From assembly GCA_017983955.1 (NCBI GenBank), contig JAGOAJ010000001.1, positions 62,001 through 126,000 on the forward strand: DNA of 64,000 nucleotides, given 5' to 3'. The position numbers and the translations under genes were made by a program. This DNA is from Burkholderiaceae bacterium. Lineage in GTDB: Bacteria > Pseudomonadota > Gammaproteobacteria > Burkholderiales > Burkholderiaceae_B. Positions 53,655 through 63,369 of the stretch are shown in pieces (positions within the stretch are counted from its first letter, which is position 1; the number at the start of each line of letters is the position of its first letter). Under the pieces are notes generated by a model. The model had not been told where the DNA came from and did not search any database. It was given only the letters and a program-made list of their open reading frames with translations.

Positions 53655-54752
53655 TTAATCGGGTTTTTCGTTTTTTTCTACCGAGCGCAAGCGCCGGCGC
53701 AACTGCGCCAATTGCGACAGGACAGCGGCATTACGCTGCCACTGAGTGTGCTCGGCAAAGGGGTAGACCCCCGTGTAGCGGCCAGGTTTGCGTATGCTGG
53801 ATGTAATCGCGGTACCGCCAGAGACATGGACATCGTCGCACAGTTCCAGATGACCGGACAGCATAGCAGCCCCACCCAGAGTACACCGCTTGCCTATGAT
53901 GGTGGAACCTGCGATGCCCACGCACGCTGCCGCAGCCGTGTGCTCCCCAATCTGGACATTGTGCGCGACCATGATTTGGTTATCCAGCTTCACACCGTTG
54001 CTTATGATGGTGTTTTCCAAAGCGCCGCGATCAACCGTGGTATTGGCGCCGATTTCGACGTCATTACCTATCACCACGCCGCCCAGTTGGGCAATTTTTG
54101 CCCAACCGCCAGAAGCTTGACGAGGATCAGGTGCAAAGCCAAACCCATCGGCGCCCAAAACGCAGCCCGTATGCAAAATTACGCGATCACCGACATTGAC
54201 CCGGTGATACAACGTGACCCTGGCATACAACAAGCCATCGCTTCCCAATACGGATCCCGCACCTATGATGCACGATGGCCCCAGGCGCGTACCGCTGCCG
54301 ATATGCACATCGGCCTCTATGATGCAGTAAGGGCCTACGCTAACCCCATCACCCAGGACAGCCGAGGGATGTATTTGGGCGGTGGGATGTATCCCTGTGG
54401 GCAAGCCCTGCAGACGATGCTGATCAAACCATTGAGCCAGCAAGGCATACATCAGGTAGGGTTGACTGCACAGCACCACATGGTACCCAGGCTGGGTTCC
54501 AGCCAAACTGGCGTGAGCCTGGGGGGTCATGATGACAACCGCGGCCCGACAAACCAGTAACTGGTCCTGCAATTTTGGATTCGATAAGAAGCTGATCTCG
54601 GTGGGTCCAGCGGACGCTAAAGACCCCAATCCCTGAATGTAGGGTTCAGGGAGTTCACTGTCGACCAAATGGCAATCAAGACCTGCATTATTAGCCTGGG
54701 CCAGGAGCTGGTGCAACTTAGGCGCCTGGTCCAGGGTGAGCAATACCGGCAT
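53655..54752 (-). CDS. lpxD: UDP-3-O-acyl-glucosamine N-acyltransferase
   Basis: 365 residues. An N-terminal uridine-binding domain (about 1-105) is followed by a hexapeptide-repeat beta-helix ([31 protein letters not shown] and onward), with the catalytic histidine region [27 protein letters not shown], and a C-terminal helix with [11 protein letters not shown]. Third acylation step of lipid A. It lies 6 bases after the skp-like gene. Confidence 0.96.
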   Translation of the reverse strand: MPVLLTLDQAPKLHQLLAQANNAGLDCHLVDSELPEPYIQGLGSLASAGPTEISFLSNPKLQDQLLVCRAAVVIMTPQAHASLAGTQPGYHVVLCSQPYLMYALLAQWFDQHRLQGLPTGIHPTAQIHPSAVLGDGVSVGPYCIIEADVHIGSGTRLGPSCIIGAGSVLGSDGLLYARVTLYHRVNVGDRVILHTGCVLGADGFGFAPDPRQASGGWAKIAQLGGVVIGNDVEIGANTTVDRGALENTIISNGVKLDNQIMVAHNVQIGEHTAAAACVGIAGSTIIGKRCTLGGAAMLSGHLELCDDVHVSGGTAITSSIRKPGRYTGVYPFAEHTQWQRNAAVLSQLAQLRRRLRSVEKNEKPD

Positions 54753-54758
54753 TTATCT

Positions 54759-55310
54759 TTAGCCGCCCAGTGCTTTCATGACCTGGTCGGTGATGTCGAC
54801 TTTGGGGCTGACGGTTACGGCGTCTTGAACGATAAGATCGTAGCCTTGGGTTTCAGCGATGTTCTTGATAGCGGCGTCGGCTTTTTCAACGATGCCAGAG
54901 AACTCTTCGTTACGACGGCGGTTGAAATCTTCCTGAAACTCACGACGCTTGCGCTGCAGGTCAGAGTCCAGATCAGTTAATTGACGCTGACGCTTGACGC
55001 GTTCGGATTCGGACAGCACGGGTGCGTCTTTGTCAAATTTCTGGGCCTGGTTACGCAGGCTGTTAGCCAGGTTTTGCAGTTCGTCGTCACGACGCTTGAA
55101 CTCGGCTTCGATCTTGGTTTGTGCTGCTTTAGCAGGCTTGGAATCACGCAATATACGTTCTGTGCTGACAAAACCAATTTTGGTTTGAGCATAAGCAGGC
55201 GCAGCCACCAGAGCTGTTGCGCCTAATGCCGCAGCCAACACCAGCGCACGGTTACTACGACGTATGCCTTGGCTTAAAGCGGAGAGTGAAAATTCGAATG
55301 TGGACTTCAT
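54759..55310 (-). CDS. skp: Periplasmic chaperone OmpH/Skp
   Basis: 183 residues from the ATG at 55310 (MKSTFEFSLSAL), with a signal peptide cleaved after AYA near residue 41. The mature OmpH domain begins KIGFVSTERILRDSKPAKAAQTKIEAEFKRRDDEL, with long charged coiled-coil arms and the C-terminal QGYDLIVQDAVTVSPKVDIT. It escorts unfolded outer-membrane proteins to BamA, whose gene lies just upstream. A TTG six codons earlier is not supported. Confidence 0.94.
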   Translation of the reverse strand: MKSTFEFSLSALSQGIRRSNRALVLAAALGATALVAAPAYAQTKIGFVSTERILRDSKPAKAAQTKIEAEFKRRDDELQNLANSLRNQAQKFDKDAPVLSESERVKRQRQLTDLDSDLQRKRREFQEDFNRRRNEEFSGIVEKADAAIKNIAETQGYDLIVQDAVTVSPKVDITDQVMKALGG

Positions 55311-55372
55311 GAAAAATCTACCTTGCAAAGGAGCAGAGATAAAACAGTTATTGTGCCATTAAATGGGATGTA

Positions 55373-57715
55373 TCAGAAACCTGTACCAATCTGGAACTGG
55401 AATGCCTGTTTGTCATCACCCTCTTTGGCGTTCAAAGCACGGCCGAAAGAAAGCTGCAATGGGCCCATGGGAGATTCCCAGGACAAGCCCAAACCAGCCG
55501 AATACTTCCAGCCGCAAGGATCTACAGAAGGATTATCTATCGTACCCTTAGCACATACCGTGCCGCCTGTAGTGGTGACCTGACCCGCGTCGGCAAATAC
55601 AAACCAACGCAAAGTACGGTCGCGGGTTGCCCCGGGGAATGGTAGATACAACTGTACGTTACCTACAATACGACGTGATCCGCCCAGGTAGGTATTAGTG
55701 CCCGTATCGCGTGGCCCCAGGGAAGCCCCTTCAAAGCCACGCACCGAGCCTATGCCGCCACCATAAATGTTCTTGATGACAGGGAATTCCTTGCTGCCAT
55801 AGGCTTTGCCCCAATCCGCCATGGCGTTAAATGCCAGCGTGTAGGCGCGTCCCAATGGCAGATAATACTGCTGCTGGGCGCTAAGCATGTAGTAGCGCAA
55901 ATCCATGGTGGACAGGTCACCGGACAAACGGGTATAGCTGCCCTTGGTGGGTGCTATAGCGCTATCACGGGTGTCTTTAGACCAGCCCACGTTAAAGATG
56001 GCTGCGTTAGTTTTCTCGCCATAGTCCTCGACAAAGCGCTTATAGGCGTCAGGCGTATTGTCGCGTAACCGGCTGATTTCGTTGCGCTCGAAGCTGGCGC
56101 CCATGAAAATACGATCGTATTCCGAAATGGGTATGCCGAAGTTCATACCAGCGCCCATCGCAGTTACCCGATAATCACCATCGGAACTACCGTTTTCGTA
56201 AGGCGTGGTGCGGCGGTAATACAGCGAAGTGGTCTTGCTGATGCCGTCTTTGGTCCAATAAGGATCGGTGTGCGAAATTACCGCAGCCCGATTTGTTTTA
56301 CTGGTATTGAGCTGCAGCCCCAAGGTGTTGCCACTGCCAAAGATGTTGTCCTGACTGATACCTGCGGACAGCATGACCTTGTCTGTAGAGCCATAGCCTA
56401 CACCCAGATTGATCAGGCCCGTGGGTTTTTCCTTAACATCCACATTGACGTCCACTTGGTCAGGCGAACCGGCAACTGGCGTGGTCTGCACGTTGACGTC
56501 ATTGAAGTAGCCCAGGCGGTCGACGCGGTCACGCGAAGATTTAATGCTGGAGGCATCGTACCAGGCCGCTTCTTGCTGACGCATTTCACGGCGTATGACG
56601 GCATCACGAGTGCGCGTATTACCACCTATCTGAATGCGACGCACATACACCCGCCTGCCTGGATCGATATAAAAAGTCAGATCCGTTTCTTGCTCGTCGC
56701 GATCCAGCAAAGGATTGGGATTAACGTTGGCAAAGGCGTAACCCAGGCTACCCAGGTAATCGGTAATCGCCTTGGATGTAGCGTTGGTTTTTTCAGCAGA
56801 AAACGTTTCGCCTTCCTTGACCTGAATAAGCTGTTCTATTTCAGCATCCAGACCCAGCAGATCACCCGCCAGTTTCACGCTGCGCACCTTGTAGGGCTTG
56901 CCTTCGTGTACGGTCAAGGTGACGAAAATATCTTGACGGTCTGGTGAAATGGATACCTGGGGAGGTTCAGACGAGTATTCCAGATAGCCGCGATCCAAAT
57001 AATAGGAACGCAGACGCTCTATGTCGCCCTCTAGCTTTTCACGCGAGTATTTGTCGGTGCCGGTATACCAAGTCATCATGCCGGAGGTGGTCAGTTCCAT
57101 CTGATCAAGCAATGTGCCTTGCGAAAAGGCTTCATTACCGACCACATGGATTTGGCTAATTTTAGCCAGATCGCCTTCGAAGATGTCAAAACTGACCCCT
57201 ACCCGGTTGCGTGGCAAAGGCGTAATAATGGGATTAATTTCAACGCCGTACTTACCCTTGGATAAATACTGCTGCTTAAGTTCGAATTCGGCGCGTTCCA
57301 GCATCGAGCGGTCAAAAACACGCCCTTGACCAAAGCCCACGAGTCCAAGCGACTTGGTAATGGCGGCGACGTCAAATTCGCGCATGCCATTAAAGCTGAT
57401 GGAGGCTATGGTAGGACGTTCATTGACAGACACGACCAGCACATTATTGGCGGTGTCAATTTTTACGTCGCTAAAAAAGCCGGTGGCATACAGTCGCTGT
57501 ATGGCTTCGGCCGCCTGACTTTCGGTGAATTCCTCACCGACCTTGACAGGCAAATAGCTAAAAATTGTACCGGCATCAACGCGCTGTATACCGTTGACTT
57601 GAATGTCGCGCACCACAAAAGGCGAGAAGGCCTGCGCAAGACTGGGAGCAAGCAGTGCCGCCAACAACACTGGCATAGCGCGCTTGGCAAAAGAAATTTT
57701 CCGGCTAAACGACAT
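55373..57715 (-). CDS. bamA: Outer membrane protein assembly factor BamA
   Basis: 780 residues. Signal peptide to about residue 28 (SLAQAFS), five POTRA domains (about 33-430; starts FVVRDIQVNGIQRVDAGTIFSYLPV), and a 16-strand beta barrel with the GGIGSVRGFEGASLGPRD VRGF motif and a C-terminal FQFQIGTGF strand. It inserts beta-barrel proteins into the outer membrane. Lies between rseP and skp in the canonical order. Confidence 0.97.
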   Translation of the reverse strand: MSFSRKISFAKRAMPVLLAALLAPSLAQAFSPFVVRDIQVNGIQRVDAGTIFSYLPVKVGEEFTESQAAEAIQRLYATGFFSDVKIDTANNVLVVSVNERPTIASISFNGMREFDVAAITKSLGLVGFGQGRVFDRSMLERAEFELKQQYLSKGKYGVEINPIITPLPRNRVGVSFDIFEGDLAKISQIHVVGNEAFSQGTLLDQMELTTSGMMTWYTGTDKYSREKLEGDIERLRSYYLDRGYLEYSSEPPQVSISPDRQDIFVTLTVHEGKPYKVRSVKLAGDLLGLDAEIEQLIQVKEGETFSAEKTNATSKAITDYLGSLGYAFANVNPNPLLDRDEQETDLTFYIDPGRRVYVRRIQIGGNTRTRDAVIRREMRQQEAAWYDASSIKSSRDRVDRLGYFNDVNVQTTPVAGSPDQVDVNVDVKEKPTGLINLGVGYGSTDKVMLSAGISQDNIFGSGNTLGLQLNTSKTNRAAVISHTDPYWTKDGISKTTSLYYRRTTPYENGSSDGDYRVTAMGAGMNFGIPISEYDRIFMGASFERNEISRLRDNTPDAYKRFVEDYGEKTNAAIFNVGWSKDTRDSAIAPTKGSYTRLSGDLSTMDLRYYMLSAQQQYYLPLGRAYTLAFNAMADWGKAYGSKEFPVIKNIYGGGIGSVRGFEGASLGPRDTGTNTYLGGSRRIVGNVQLYLPFPGATRDRTLRWFVFADAGQVTTTGGTVCAKGTIDNPSVDPCGWKYSAGLGLSWESPMGPLQLSFGRALNAKEGDDKQAFQFQIGTGF

Positions 57716-57768
57716 CCTGGAGGATCCTTAGGCGATTAAATGGTGAAAGATTGTACGGCACATTGCCT

Positions 57769-59103
57769 TCAACTAAAAAGACGGGAAAAGTCATTAAAAA
57801 ATGCCAGCGCCATTAGTGCGGCCAATAAGGCCAATCCAATGCGCTGTCCATTTTCCATCCATGCTTCAGGAACTGGCTTACCCCGGACAGCCTCCATAAT
57901 GTAATACATCAGGTGACCGCCATCCAACATAGGTATAGGCAATAAATTCAACACGCCGATACTAACACTGATCAGGGCAAGAAAACTGATATATGCCGCC
58001 AATCCTATTCGCGCGGTCTGTCCCGCGTAATCAGCAATAGTAACCGGGCCGCTAACATTTCGCAGAGAGACGTCGCCGGTGACCATTCTACCCATCATTT
58101 TTAGTGACAGCCAGACGGTGTCTGCAGTGCGCGTCGTGCCGCGCCAAATGCTATCCAGAACACCATAGCGCACGGTCACCATAGGGAAATCTGCGCCTAA
58201 AAGTACGCCTATACGGCCTATCTTGCTGCCATCTTCGGCGGTTTCGATCTTGGGCAACAGATTTAGTGTCACACTTACGCCATCACGCGCCAAGATTACC
58301 GGAAGCTCCGTGCCAGGGTGCTTTTGGATTTCAGCCACGACCTGGCTGGCGTTAGGTTGCTGTATTGCCCCTATGGCCGTGATGACATCGCCCTCTTGGA
58401 AACCAGCTTGCTCACCTGCCCCACCCTGCATAACCTGGGTGACTTGCGGACGAGGCGCTGCCAGCGCCAAGCCTGCTGCCGCCATCAGATCGGATTGTTC
58501 AGGAGAAATTTCACCAGCCTTCACCGTTAGGTGACGGTCTCGCACGGCACCAGTCGCCGTTTGTACCTGAATATCTATGTTGCCACCACTAGTCAGGGCG
58601 TCCAATAGGCTCCAGCGTGCTTCGCTCCAGGACTGTATATCTGCACCGCCTACCGCTTTGATCTGATCGCCTGCCTGAAATCCGGCCATGGCGGCTGGAG
58701 TAGCAGGCGCAGGTTCCGCCAGTATGGCGGCTGGTTCCTGGCTGCCCGCCAGGTTTAGCCCGGTATATAACAACACTGCAAGCAGCAGATTGGCTATGGG
58801 GCCAGCGGCCACGATGGCGCTACGCTGAGCCAATGGTTTCTGATTGAACGACATGGCCGCCTGAGCTGCGCTGGCCCCTTCCGGAGGATCATCCTGCATC
58901 TTGACATAGCCGCCTAGAGGTATGGCGGACAACGCCCATTCCGTGCCATTGCGATCAGTGCGTCGTAATAGCACCTTGCCAAAACCGACGGAAAACCTGA
59001 CGACATGCACGCCACAGCGACGCGCCACCCAGTAATGCCCCAGCTCGTGAAACGTAATCAATAGGCCCAGGGCCAGGGCAAAGGCAAACAAAGTAAACAG
59101 CAT
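57769..59103 (-). CDS. rseP: Site-2 intramembrane protease RseP
   Basis: 444 residues. The zinc motif HELGH (residues 19-23) lies in the first membrane helix, two PDZ domains cover about 120-290 (NLAGSQEP..., QVMQGGAGEQAGFQEGDVITAIG), and the second metal site is LPIPMLDGGHLMYY near residue 390, followed by the last helices. It cleaves anti-sigma factor RseA in the envelope stress response and clears signal peptides. Confidence 0.96.
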   Translation of the reverse strand: MLFTLFAFALALGLLITFHELGHYWVARRCGVHVVRFSVGFGKVLLRRTDRNGTEWALSAIPLGGYVKMQDDPPEGASAAQAAMSFNQKPLAQRSAIVAAGPIANLLLAVLLYTGLNLAGSQEPAAILAEPAPATPAAMAGFQAGDQIKAVGGADIQSWSEARWSLLDALTSGGNIDIQVQTATGAVRDRHLTVKAGEISPEQSDLMAAAGLALAAPRPQVTQVMQGGAGEQAGFQEGDVITAIGAIQQPNASQVVAEIQKHPGTELPVILARDGVSVTLNLLPKIETAEDGSKIGRIGVLLGADFPMVTVRYGVLDSIWRGTTRTADTVWLSLKMMGRMVTGDVSLRNVSGPVTIADYAGQTARIGLAAYISFLALISVSIGVLNLLPIPMLDGGHLMYYIMEAVRGKPVPEAWMENGQRIGLALLAALMALAFFNDFSRLFS

Positions 59104-59127
59104 GAAGCTCCGGGAGTTAAAACGGTG

Positions 59128-60333
59128 TTATTTATGCGCCAGGCAAAGCTCAGACGCCAAGCGGCGCGTGCGGCCATCAAGCTCAAGGACTTCTTCCAGG
59201 GTATCCAATCCCGATTCGGGTAGACCCACAATATGATCCAGGCAACTTTCAATAATACGCGCGATTTTTGTGTACTGGATTTTTTGTTTCAGGAAAAAAT
59301 CCACCGCGACTTCGTTGGCGGCGTTTAGTGCAACACAGGCTGACTGACTGGTTTGCAAGGCATCAAAAGACAAACGCAAACAGGGAAAACGCGCCAGATC
59401 AGGTTCTTCGAAATCCAGCCTGCCCAGCGCTGTCAATTCCAACAGGCCCACCCCACTGGATATACGCTCAGGGAAGCCCAGCGCATAGGCTATGGGCGTG
59501 CGCATATCGGGTTGCCCCAATTGTGCCAGTATGGAGCCATCCAGGTATTCCACCATGGAATGCACTACGCTTTGAGGGTGTATTACCACCTGGATATTTT
59601 CCACCGGCATGGCAAACAGCCAGTGCGCCTCGATGACTTCCAAGCCTTTATTAAGCATAGTGGCCGAATCCACCGATATTTTGCGACCCATGCTCCAGTT
59701 AGGATGAGCGCATGCCTGATCGGGGGTCACATGCTGCAATTGATCCAAAGCGGTGGTACGAAATGGTCCGCCTGAGGCTGTTAGCAGCAAACGCCTGACC
59801 CCTTTGGCAGGAAATTGTGGCGCTGTCGCCTGATTGTTATGGGGCAAGCACTGAAAAATAGCATTGTGCTCGCTATCTATGGGTAATAGTTCAGCGCCAT
59901 TTTCCCGTACTGTGCGCATGAATAAGCCGCCGGCTGCAACCAGAGCCTCTTTGTTGGCCAACAGCACACGCTTACCAGCCCGCGCTGCCGCCAAGGCCGA
60001 TGGCAAGCCCGCCGCACCAACTATAGCTGCCATCACCGTGGTTACAGAGTGGTCGGCGGCCGTGTCAGCCAAGGCTTGCTCACCCACACGCACTTCGGGA
60101 ATAGCCTGACCTGTGGGCCAAGCTTGCAGGAAACGGGCACGCGCGGCATCATCGGGTACAACCACGACCTTGGCGCGCGTCTTCAAGGCCTGAGTCAACA
60201 AAAGGTCGATACGGCTGTAGGCACTAAGTGCATATACGGCCATGGTTTCAGGATGCCTGGCAATAACATCCAGCGTGCTGACACCGATAGAGCCTGTGGA
60301 ACCCAGCACGCATACCTGCTGCATGGTAGTCAA
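59128..60333 (-). CDS. dxr: 1-deoxy-D-xylulose 5-phosphate reductoisomerase
   Basis: 401 residues. NADPH motif [46 protein letters not shown], the flexible loop [28 protein letters not shown], and [22 protein letters not shown]. It is the committed step of the MEP isoprenoid pathway, feeding UppS in the same cluster. I keep the TTG at 60333: GGAG lies 7 bases upstream and the TTG overlaps the cdsA stop (TTGA). The ATG at 60324 is an alternative, but is worse spaced. Confidence 0.95.
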   Translation of the reverse strand: MTTMQQVCVLGSTGSIGVSTLDVIARHPETMAVYALSAYSRIDLLLTQALKTRAKVVVVPDDAARARFLQAWPTGQAIPEVRVGEQALADTAADHSVTTVMAAIVGAAGLPSALAAARAGKRVLLANKEALVAAGGLFMRTVRENGAELLPIDSEHNAIFQCLPHNNQATAPQFPAKGVRRLLLTASGGPFRTTALDQLQHVTPDQACAHPNWSMGRKISVDSATMLNKGLEVIEAHWLFAMPVENIQVVIHPQSVVHSMVEYLDGSILAQLGQPDMRTPIAYALGFPERISSGVGLLELTALGRLDFEEPDLARFPCLRLSFDALQTSQSACVALNAANEVAVDFFLKQKIQYTKIARIIESCLDHIVGLPESGLDTLEEVLELDGRTRRLASELCLAHK

Positions 60334-61187
60334 AGTATGGCTCCGGTAAGCAGCAGCGCCATAGGGGCTACCGGGAACAAGGCATCAATGCGGTCATAAA
60401 CACCGCCATGCCCGGGTAGTAAATTGCTGGAATCCTTGACCTGAGCACGGCGTTTAAGCAAAGACTCAAATAAATCGCCAACGATAGAAATTGCCGCCAG
60501 AAACACCGCTATCAGCAATACCGACCACCAAGACCAGCGCTGTAGCAAAACATCGCCAAAGCTGCCCGACCATAGTGAACTGATAAGTACCCATGCAGCA
60601 GCAGCCAGCACACCACCCACCGCGCCTTCCCAAGTTTTTCCAGGACTGACACGTGGCGCTAGCTTATGCTTGCCCAAGGCCTTACCTGTAAAGTAGGCGG
60701 CGGTGTCGGCAAACCAGATCAAGGCCATCAGCGACACCAAAAACCAAGCGCCATAGCTTAGGAACAGCAGAACTAAGGATACCCACAGAGCTATCACAGC
60801 CAAGATGCCAAACAGGCTTAGTAACCAAGGGGATTTACGTTCCTGTGATTGACCTTGCACCACCAGGATAGTGCCAGGCACTACCCACATTAGCGCAACC
60901 AGCGGCGCAAGCCACTGAATCAAGAAACTTTTGAGGTGTAAAGACCAGCCATCCGGCTGAGTCTGTAGCCATTGGAATGCCAGCAGCGTCAACGCCCCAG
61001 CCAGCAAAACAGCACCGATAATAGGGAAGGCGCCGCCTGCACGTGTGGTTAGCCGCAACCATTCCCACAAGGCGCACGCCGACATGATGGTAAGCAAAGC
61101 GATCAACGGCCATGGGTTGGGCGCAAGCAAGGTGGCAAGCAATACGGCAAGCAAGATGACTGCCGTTACAACGCGCTGCTTAAGCAT
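60330..61187 (-). CDS. cdsA: Phosphatidate cytidylyltransferase
   Basis: 285 residues from the ATG at 61187, preceded by GAGGT; the long upstream frame overlaps uppS and is rejected. It has about eight membrane segments and the family signatures [16 protein letters not shown] and [29 protein letters not shown]. It makes CDP-diacylglycerol for phospholipid synthesis in the inner membrane. Confidence 0.95.
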   Translation of the reverse strand: MLKQRVVTAVILLAVLLATLLAPNPWPLIALLTIMSACALWEWLRLTTRAGGAFPIIGAVLLAGALTLLAFQWLQTQPDGWSLHLKSFLIQWLAPLVALMWVVPGTILVVQGQSQERKSPWLLSLFGILAVIALWVSLVLLFLSYGAWFLVSLMALIWFADTAAYFTGKALGKHKLAPRVSPGKTWEGAVGGVLAAAAWVLISSLWSGSFGDVLLQRWSWWSVLLIAVFLAAISIVGDLFESLLKRRAQVKDSSNLLPGHGGVYDRIDALFPVAPMALLLTGAIL

Positions 61188-61201
61188 GACAACCTCTGTA
61201 G

Positions 61202-61960
61202 TCAGTCGGACCCGGCTAATTGGGCACTGGTGCGCCCAAAACGACGCTCGCGGGTACGGTACCAATGAAAAGCCTGTTCCAGCTGGTCGGCGCCAAAATC
61301 TGGCCACAGTTCATCGGAAAAATAGAGTTCAGTATAGGCGAGTTGCCAGATCAGAAAATTGGAAATGCGTTGCTCGCCCCCGGTCCGTATAAATAAATCC
61401 GGTTCGGGCGCATAGGCCATGGACAAATACTTGGAAAACAAGGCCTCGTCCAATGCTGATGGGTTTTTAGCCAAGTCAGGATTGCTACGTAAAGCCTGCT
61501 GCATAGCCTGCAAAATATCCCAACGCCCACCGTAATTGGCCGCTATGGTTAGTTGCAAGGTTGAGTTATGCGCGGTGCGTTCTTCGGCCGCAGCGATCAA
61601 TTCGCGTAGACGCGGCTCAAAGGGAGTAAGGTCACCTGCAACGCGCAGCCTGACGCCCTGTTCTAGCAATTTACCGACTTCTTTTTCCAGCGTCTGGATA
61701 AACAAACGCATCAGCAGGGATACTTCTTCCTTGGGACGCCGCCAGTTTTCCGAACTGAAAGCGAACAAGGTCAGGAATTCAACCCCGCGTTCACCACAGG
61801 CTTCAACCATGCGACGTACCGCCTGCACGCCACGGACGTGGCCTGCAGTACGGGGTAAATAACGTTTGGTCGCCCAGCGCCCATTACCATCCATAATGAC
61901 GGCAAGGTGGCGGGGAACGTCTGACTTGACGGGTACAGACAAGGTCGAGCTGATGGACAT
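61202..61960 (-). CDS. uppS: Undecaprenyl diphosphate synthase (isoprenyl transferase)
   Basis: 252 residues. [16 protein letters not shown] carries the catalytic aspartate; then [34 protein letters not shown] and the C-terminal [28 protein letters not shown]. It builds the C55 lipid carrier for peptidoglycan and O-antigen. Follows frr after 27 bases. Confidence 0.96.
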   Translation of the reverse strand: MSISSTLSVPVKSDVPRHLAVIMDGNGRWATKRYLPRTAGHVRGVQAVRRMVEACGERGVEFLTLFAFSSENWRRPKEEVSLLMRLFIQTLEKEVGKLLEQGVRLRVAGDLTPFEPRLRELIAAAEERTAHNSTLQLTIAANYGGRWDILQAMQQALRSNPDLAKNPSALDEALFSKYLSMAYAPEPDLFIRTGGEQRISNFLIWQLAYTELYFSDELWPDFGADQLEQAFHWYRTRERRFGRTSAQLAGSD

Positions 61961-61987
61961 ATAAGGGCGACGGCATAACAGTCTGAA

Positions 61988-62548
61988 TCAGACCGTCATG
62001 ATCTCCGCTTCTTTTTGGACAACAAGCTTGTCGATTTCAGTAACGTAGCGATCGGTCAGCTTCTGAACATCGTCCTGAGTGCGACGGTCATCGTCCTCGG
62101 AGATTTCTTTGTCCTTGACCAGCTTTTTCAGTGTTTCGTTGGCTTCGCGACGCAGGTTGCGCACGGCTACCTTAGCGTCTTCGCCTTCGCTGCGTACCAC
62201 TTTGGTCAAATCGCGGCGACGTTCTTCTGTCAAGGCTGGCATAGGCACACGTATGCTGTCCCCCATGGAAATAGGGTTCAGACCCAGATCGGAATCACGT
62301 ATGGCCTTTTCAATGGCGCCAGCCATGTTTTTTTCCCAAACCTGTATGTTCAGCGTCCTGGCATCAACCAGATTAACGTTGCCAACCTGGCTGACCGGTA
62401 CGGGCGAGCCATAGTAATCGACCATAACGTGGTCTAGTATCCCGGCGTGAGCACGGCCAGTGCGTATCTTGGCCAAGTTGGCTTTAAGATTTTCTATCGA
62501 TTTGGCCATGCGTGACTCGGCCGATTCCCTGACCTGAGAGAGACTCAT
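61988..62548 (-). CDS. frr: Ribosome recycling factor
   Basis: 186 residues from the ATG at 62548 ([14 protein letters not shown]), with AAAGGAG ahead of it. The family sequence [39 protein letters not shown] and the C-terminal helix bundle [18 protein letters not shown] are intact. It splits ribosomes after termination together with EF-G. 11 bases after pyrH. Confidence 0.97.
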   Translation of the reverse strand: MSLSQVRESAESRMAKSIENLKANLAKIRTGRAHAGILDHVMVDYYGSPVPVSQVGNVNLVDARTLNIQVWEKNMAGAIEKAIRDSDLGLNPISMGDSIRVPMPALTEERRRDLTKVVRSEGEDAKVAVRNLRREANETLKKLVKDKEISEDDDRRTQDDVQKLTDRYVTEIDKLVVQKEAEIMTV

Positions 62549-62559
62549 AATTACTCCTT

Positions 62560-63276
62560 TCAAACGTGGACCAAAGTGCCTTCGTCTTCGCCGCTGACAG
62601 CACGTTTCAGTGCGCCGGGTTTATTGATGGAAAATACTTTGATCGGCAATTTTTGATCACGACATAGCGCAAAGGCGGTCGCGTCCATAATTTCGAGGCG
62701 GCGTATGATGGCCTCGTCGAAACTGATGCGAGCATAACGGGTCGCACCAGGGTCCTTGTTGGGATCGGCGCTGTATATGCCATCCACCTTGGTGGCTTTC
62801 AGAACAATTTCAGCACCTATTTCAGCGCCACGCAGGGCTGAAGCGGTATCCGTAGTGAAGAAGGGGTTGCCGGTACCAGCAGCAAACACCACGACTTTAC
62901 CTTCTTCGAGGTAACGCAAGGCTTTGGGCCGTATATAGGGCTCAACAACTTGATCAATATTTAAAGCAGACTGCACGCGGGTATCAACACCGCGGTTTTT
63001 CAGGGCATCTTGCAAGGCTAGTGCGTTCATGACGGTAGCCATCATGCCCATGTAATCAGCAGTGGCTCGGTCCATACCCTGGGCGCCAGGTGCGACGCCG
63101 CGAAAGATATTACCGCCGCCAATCACTATCGCCAGCTCGACACCCATGGCGACGACCTCTGCGATCTCCTCCGTCATGCGTAAGATGGTGGCGCGATTTA
63201 TGCCGAAGGCATCTTCGCCCATCAAGGCTTCGCCGGAAAGTTTAAGAAGAACACGCTTATAGATAGGAGTGACCAT
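62560..63276 (-). CDS. pyrH: UMP kinase
   Basis: 238 residues from the ATG at 63276 ([20 protein letters not shown]). Amino-acid-kinase fold with [50 protein letters not shown] and the C-terminal [20 protein letters not shown]. It phosphorylates UMP to UDP. Standard neighbour of tsf and frr. Confidence 0.97.
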   Translation of the reverse strand: MVTPIYKRVLLKLSGEALMGEDAFGINRATILRMTEEIAEVVAMGVELAIVIGGGNIFRGVAPGAQGMDRATADYMGMMATVMNALALQDALKNRGVDTRVQSALNIDQVVEPYIRPKALRYLEEGKVVVFAAGTGNPFFTTDTASALRGAEIGAEIVLKATKVDGIYSADPNKDPGATRYARISFDEAIIRRLEIMDATAFALCRDQKLPIKVFSINKPGALKRAVSGEDEGTLVHV

Positions 63277-63324
63277 AGATAGTATCAGTAGTGGACGGGC
63301 AACAAGAGTATAAGCTGACACCGA

Positions 63325-63369
63325 GCTAACGCGTTAGCGTTAACCCGGGCTTTTACGTACGTAACGTTA
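63325..63369. other. Run of palindromes between tsf and pyrH
   Basis: In 45 bases: GCTAACGCGTTAGC (63325-63338), GTTAAC (63339-63344), CCCGGG (63344-63349), TTACGTACGTAA (63353-63364) and TAACGTTA (63362-63369), directly after the tsf stop. It could be a terminator/attenuator or protein-binding site. Confidence 0.5.

Noticed and set aside
53712-54560. Long open frame (282 codons) antisense to lpxD
   Set aside because: lpxD is unmistakable; the antisense frame is a by-product of hexapeptide-repeat codon use and has no ribosome site or family match.
56270-56947. 225-codon open frame antisense to bamA
   Set aside because: Lies inside the POTRA/barrel coding region of a clear bamA; no independent support.
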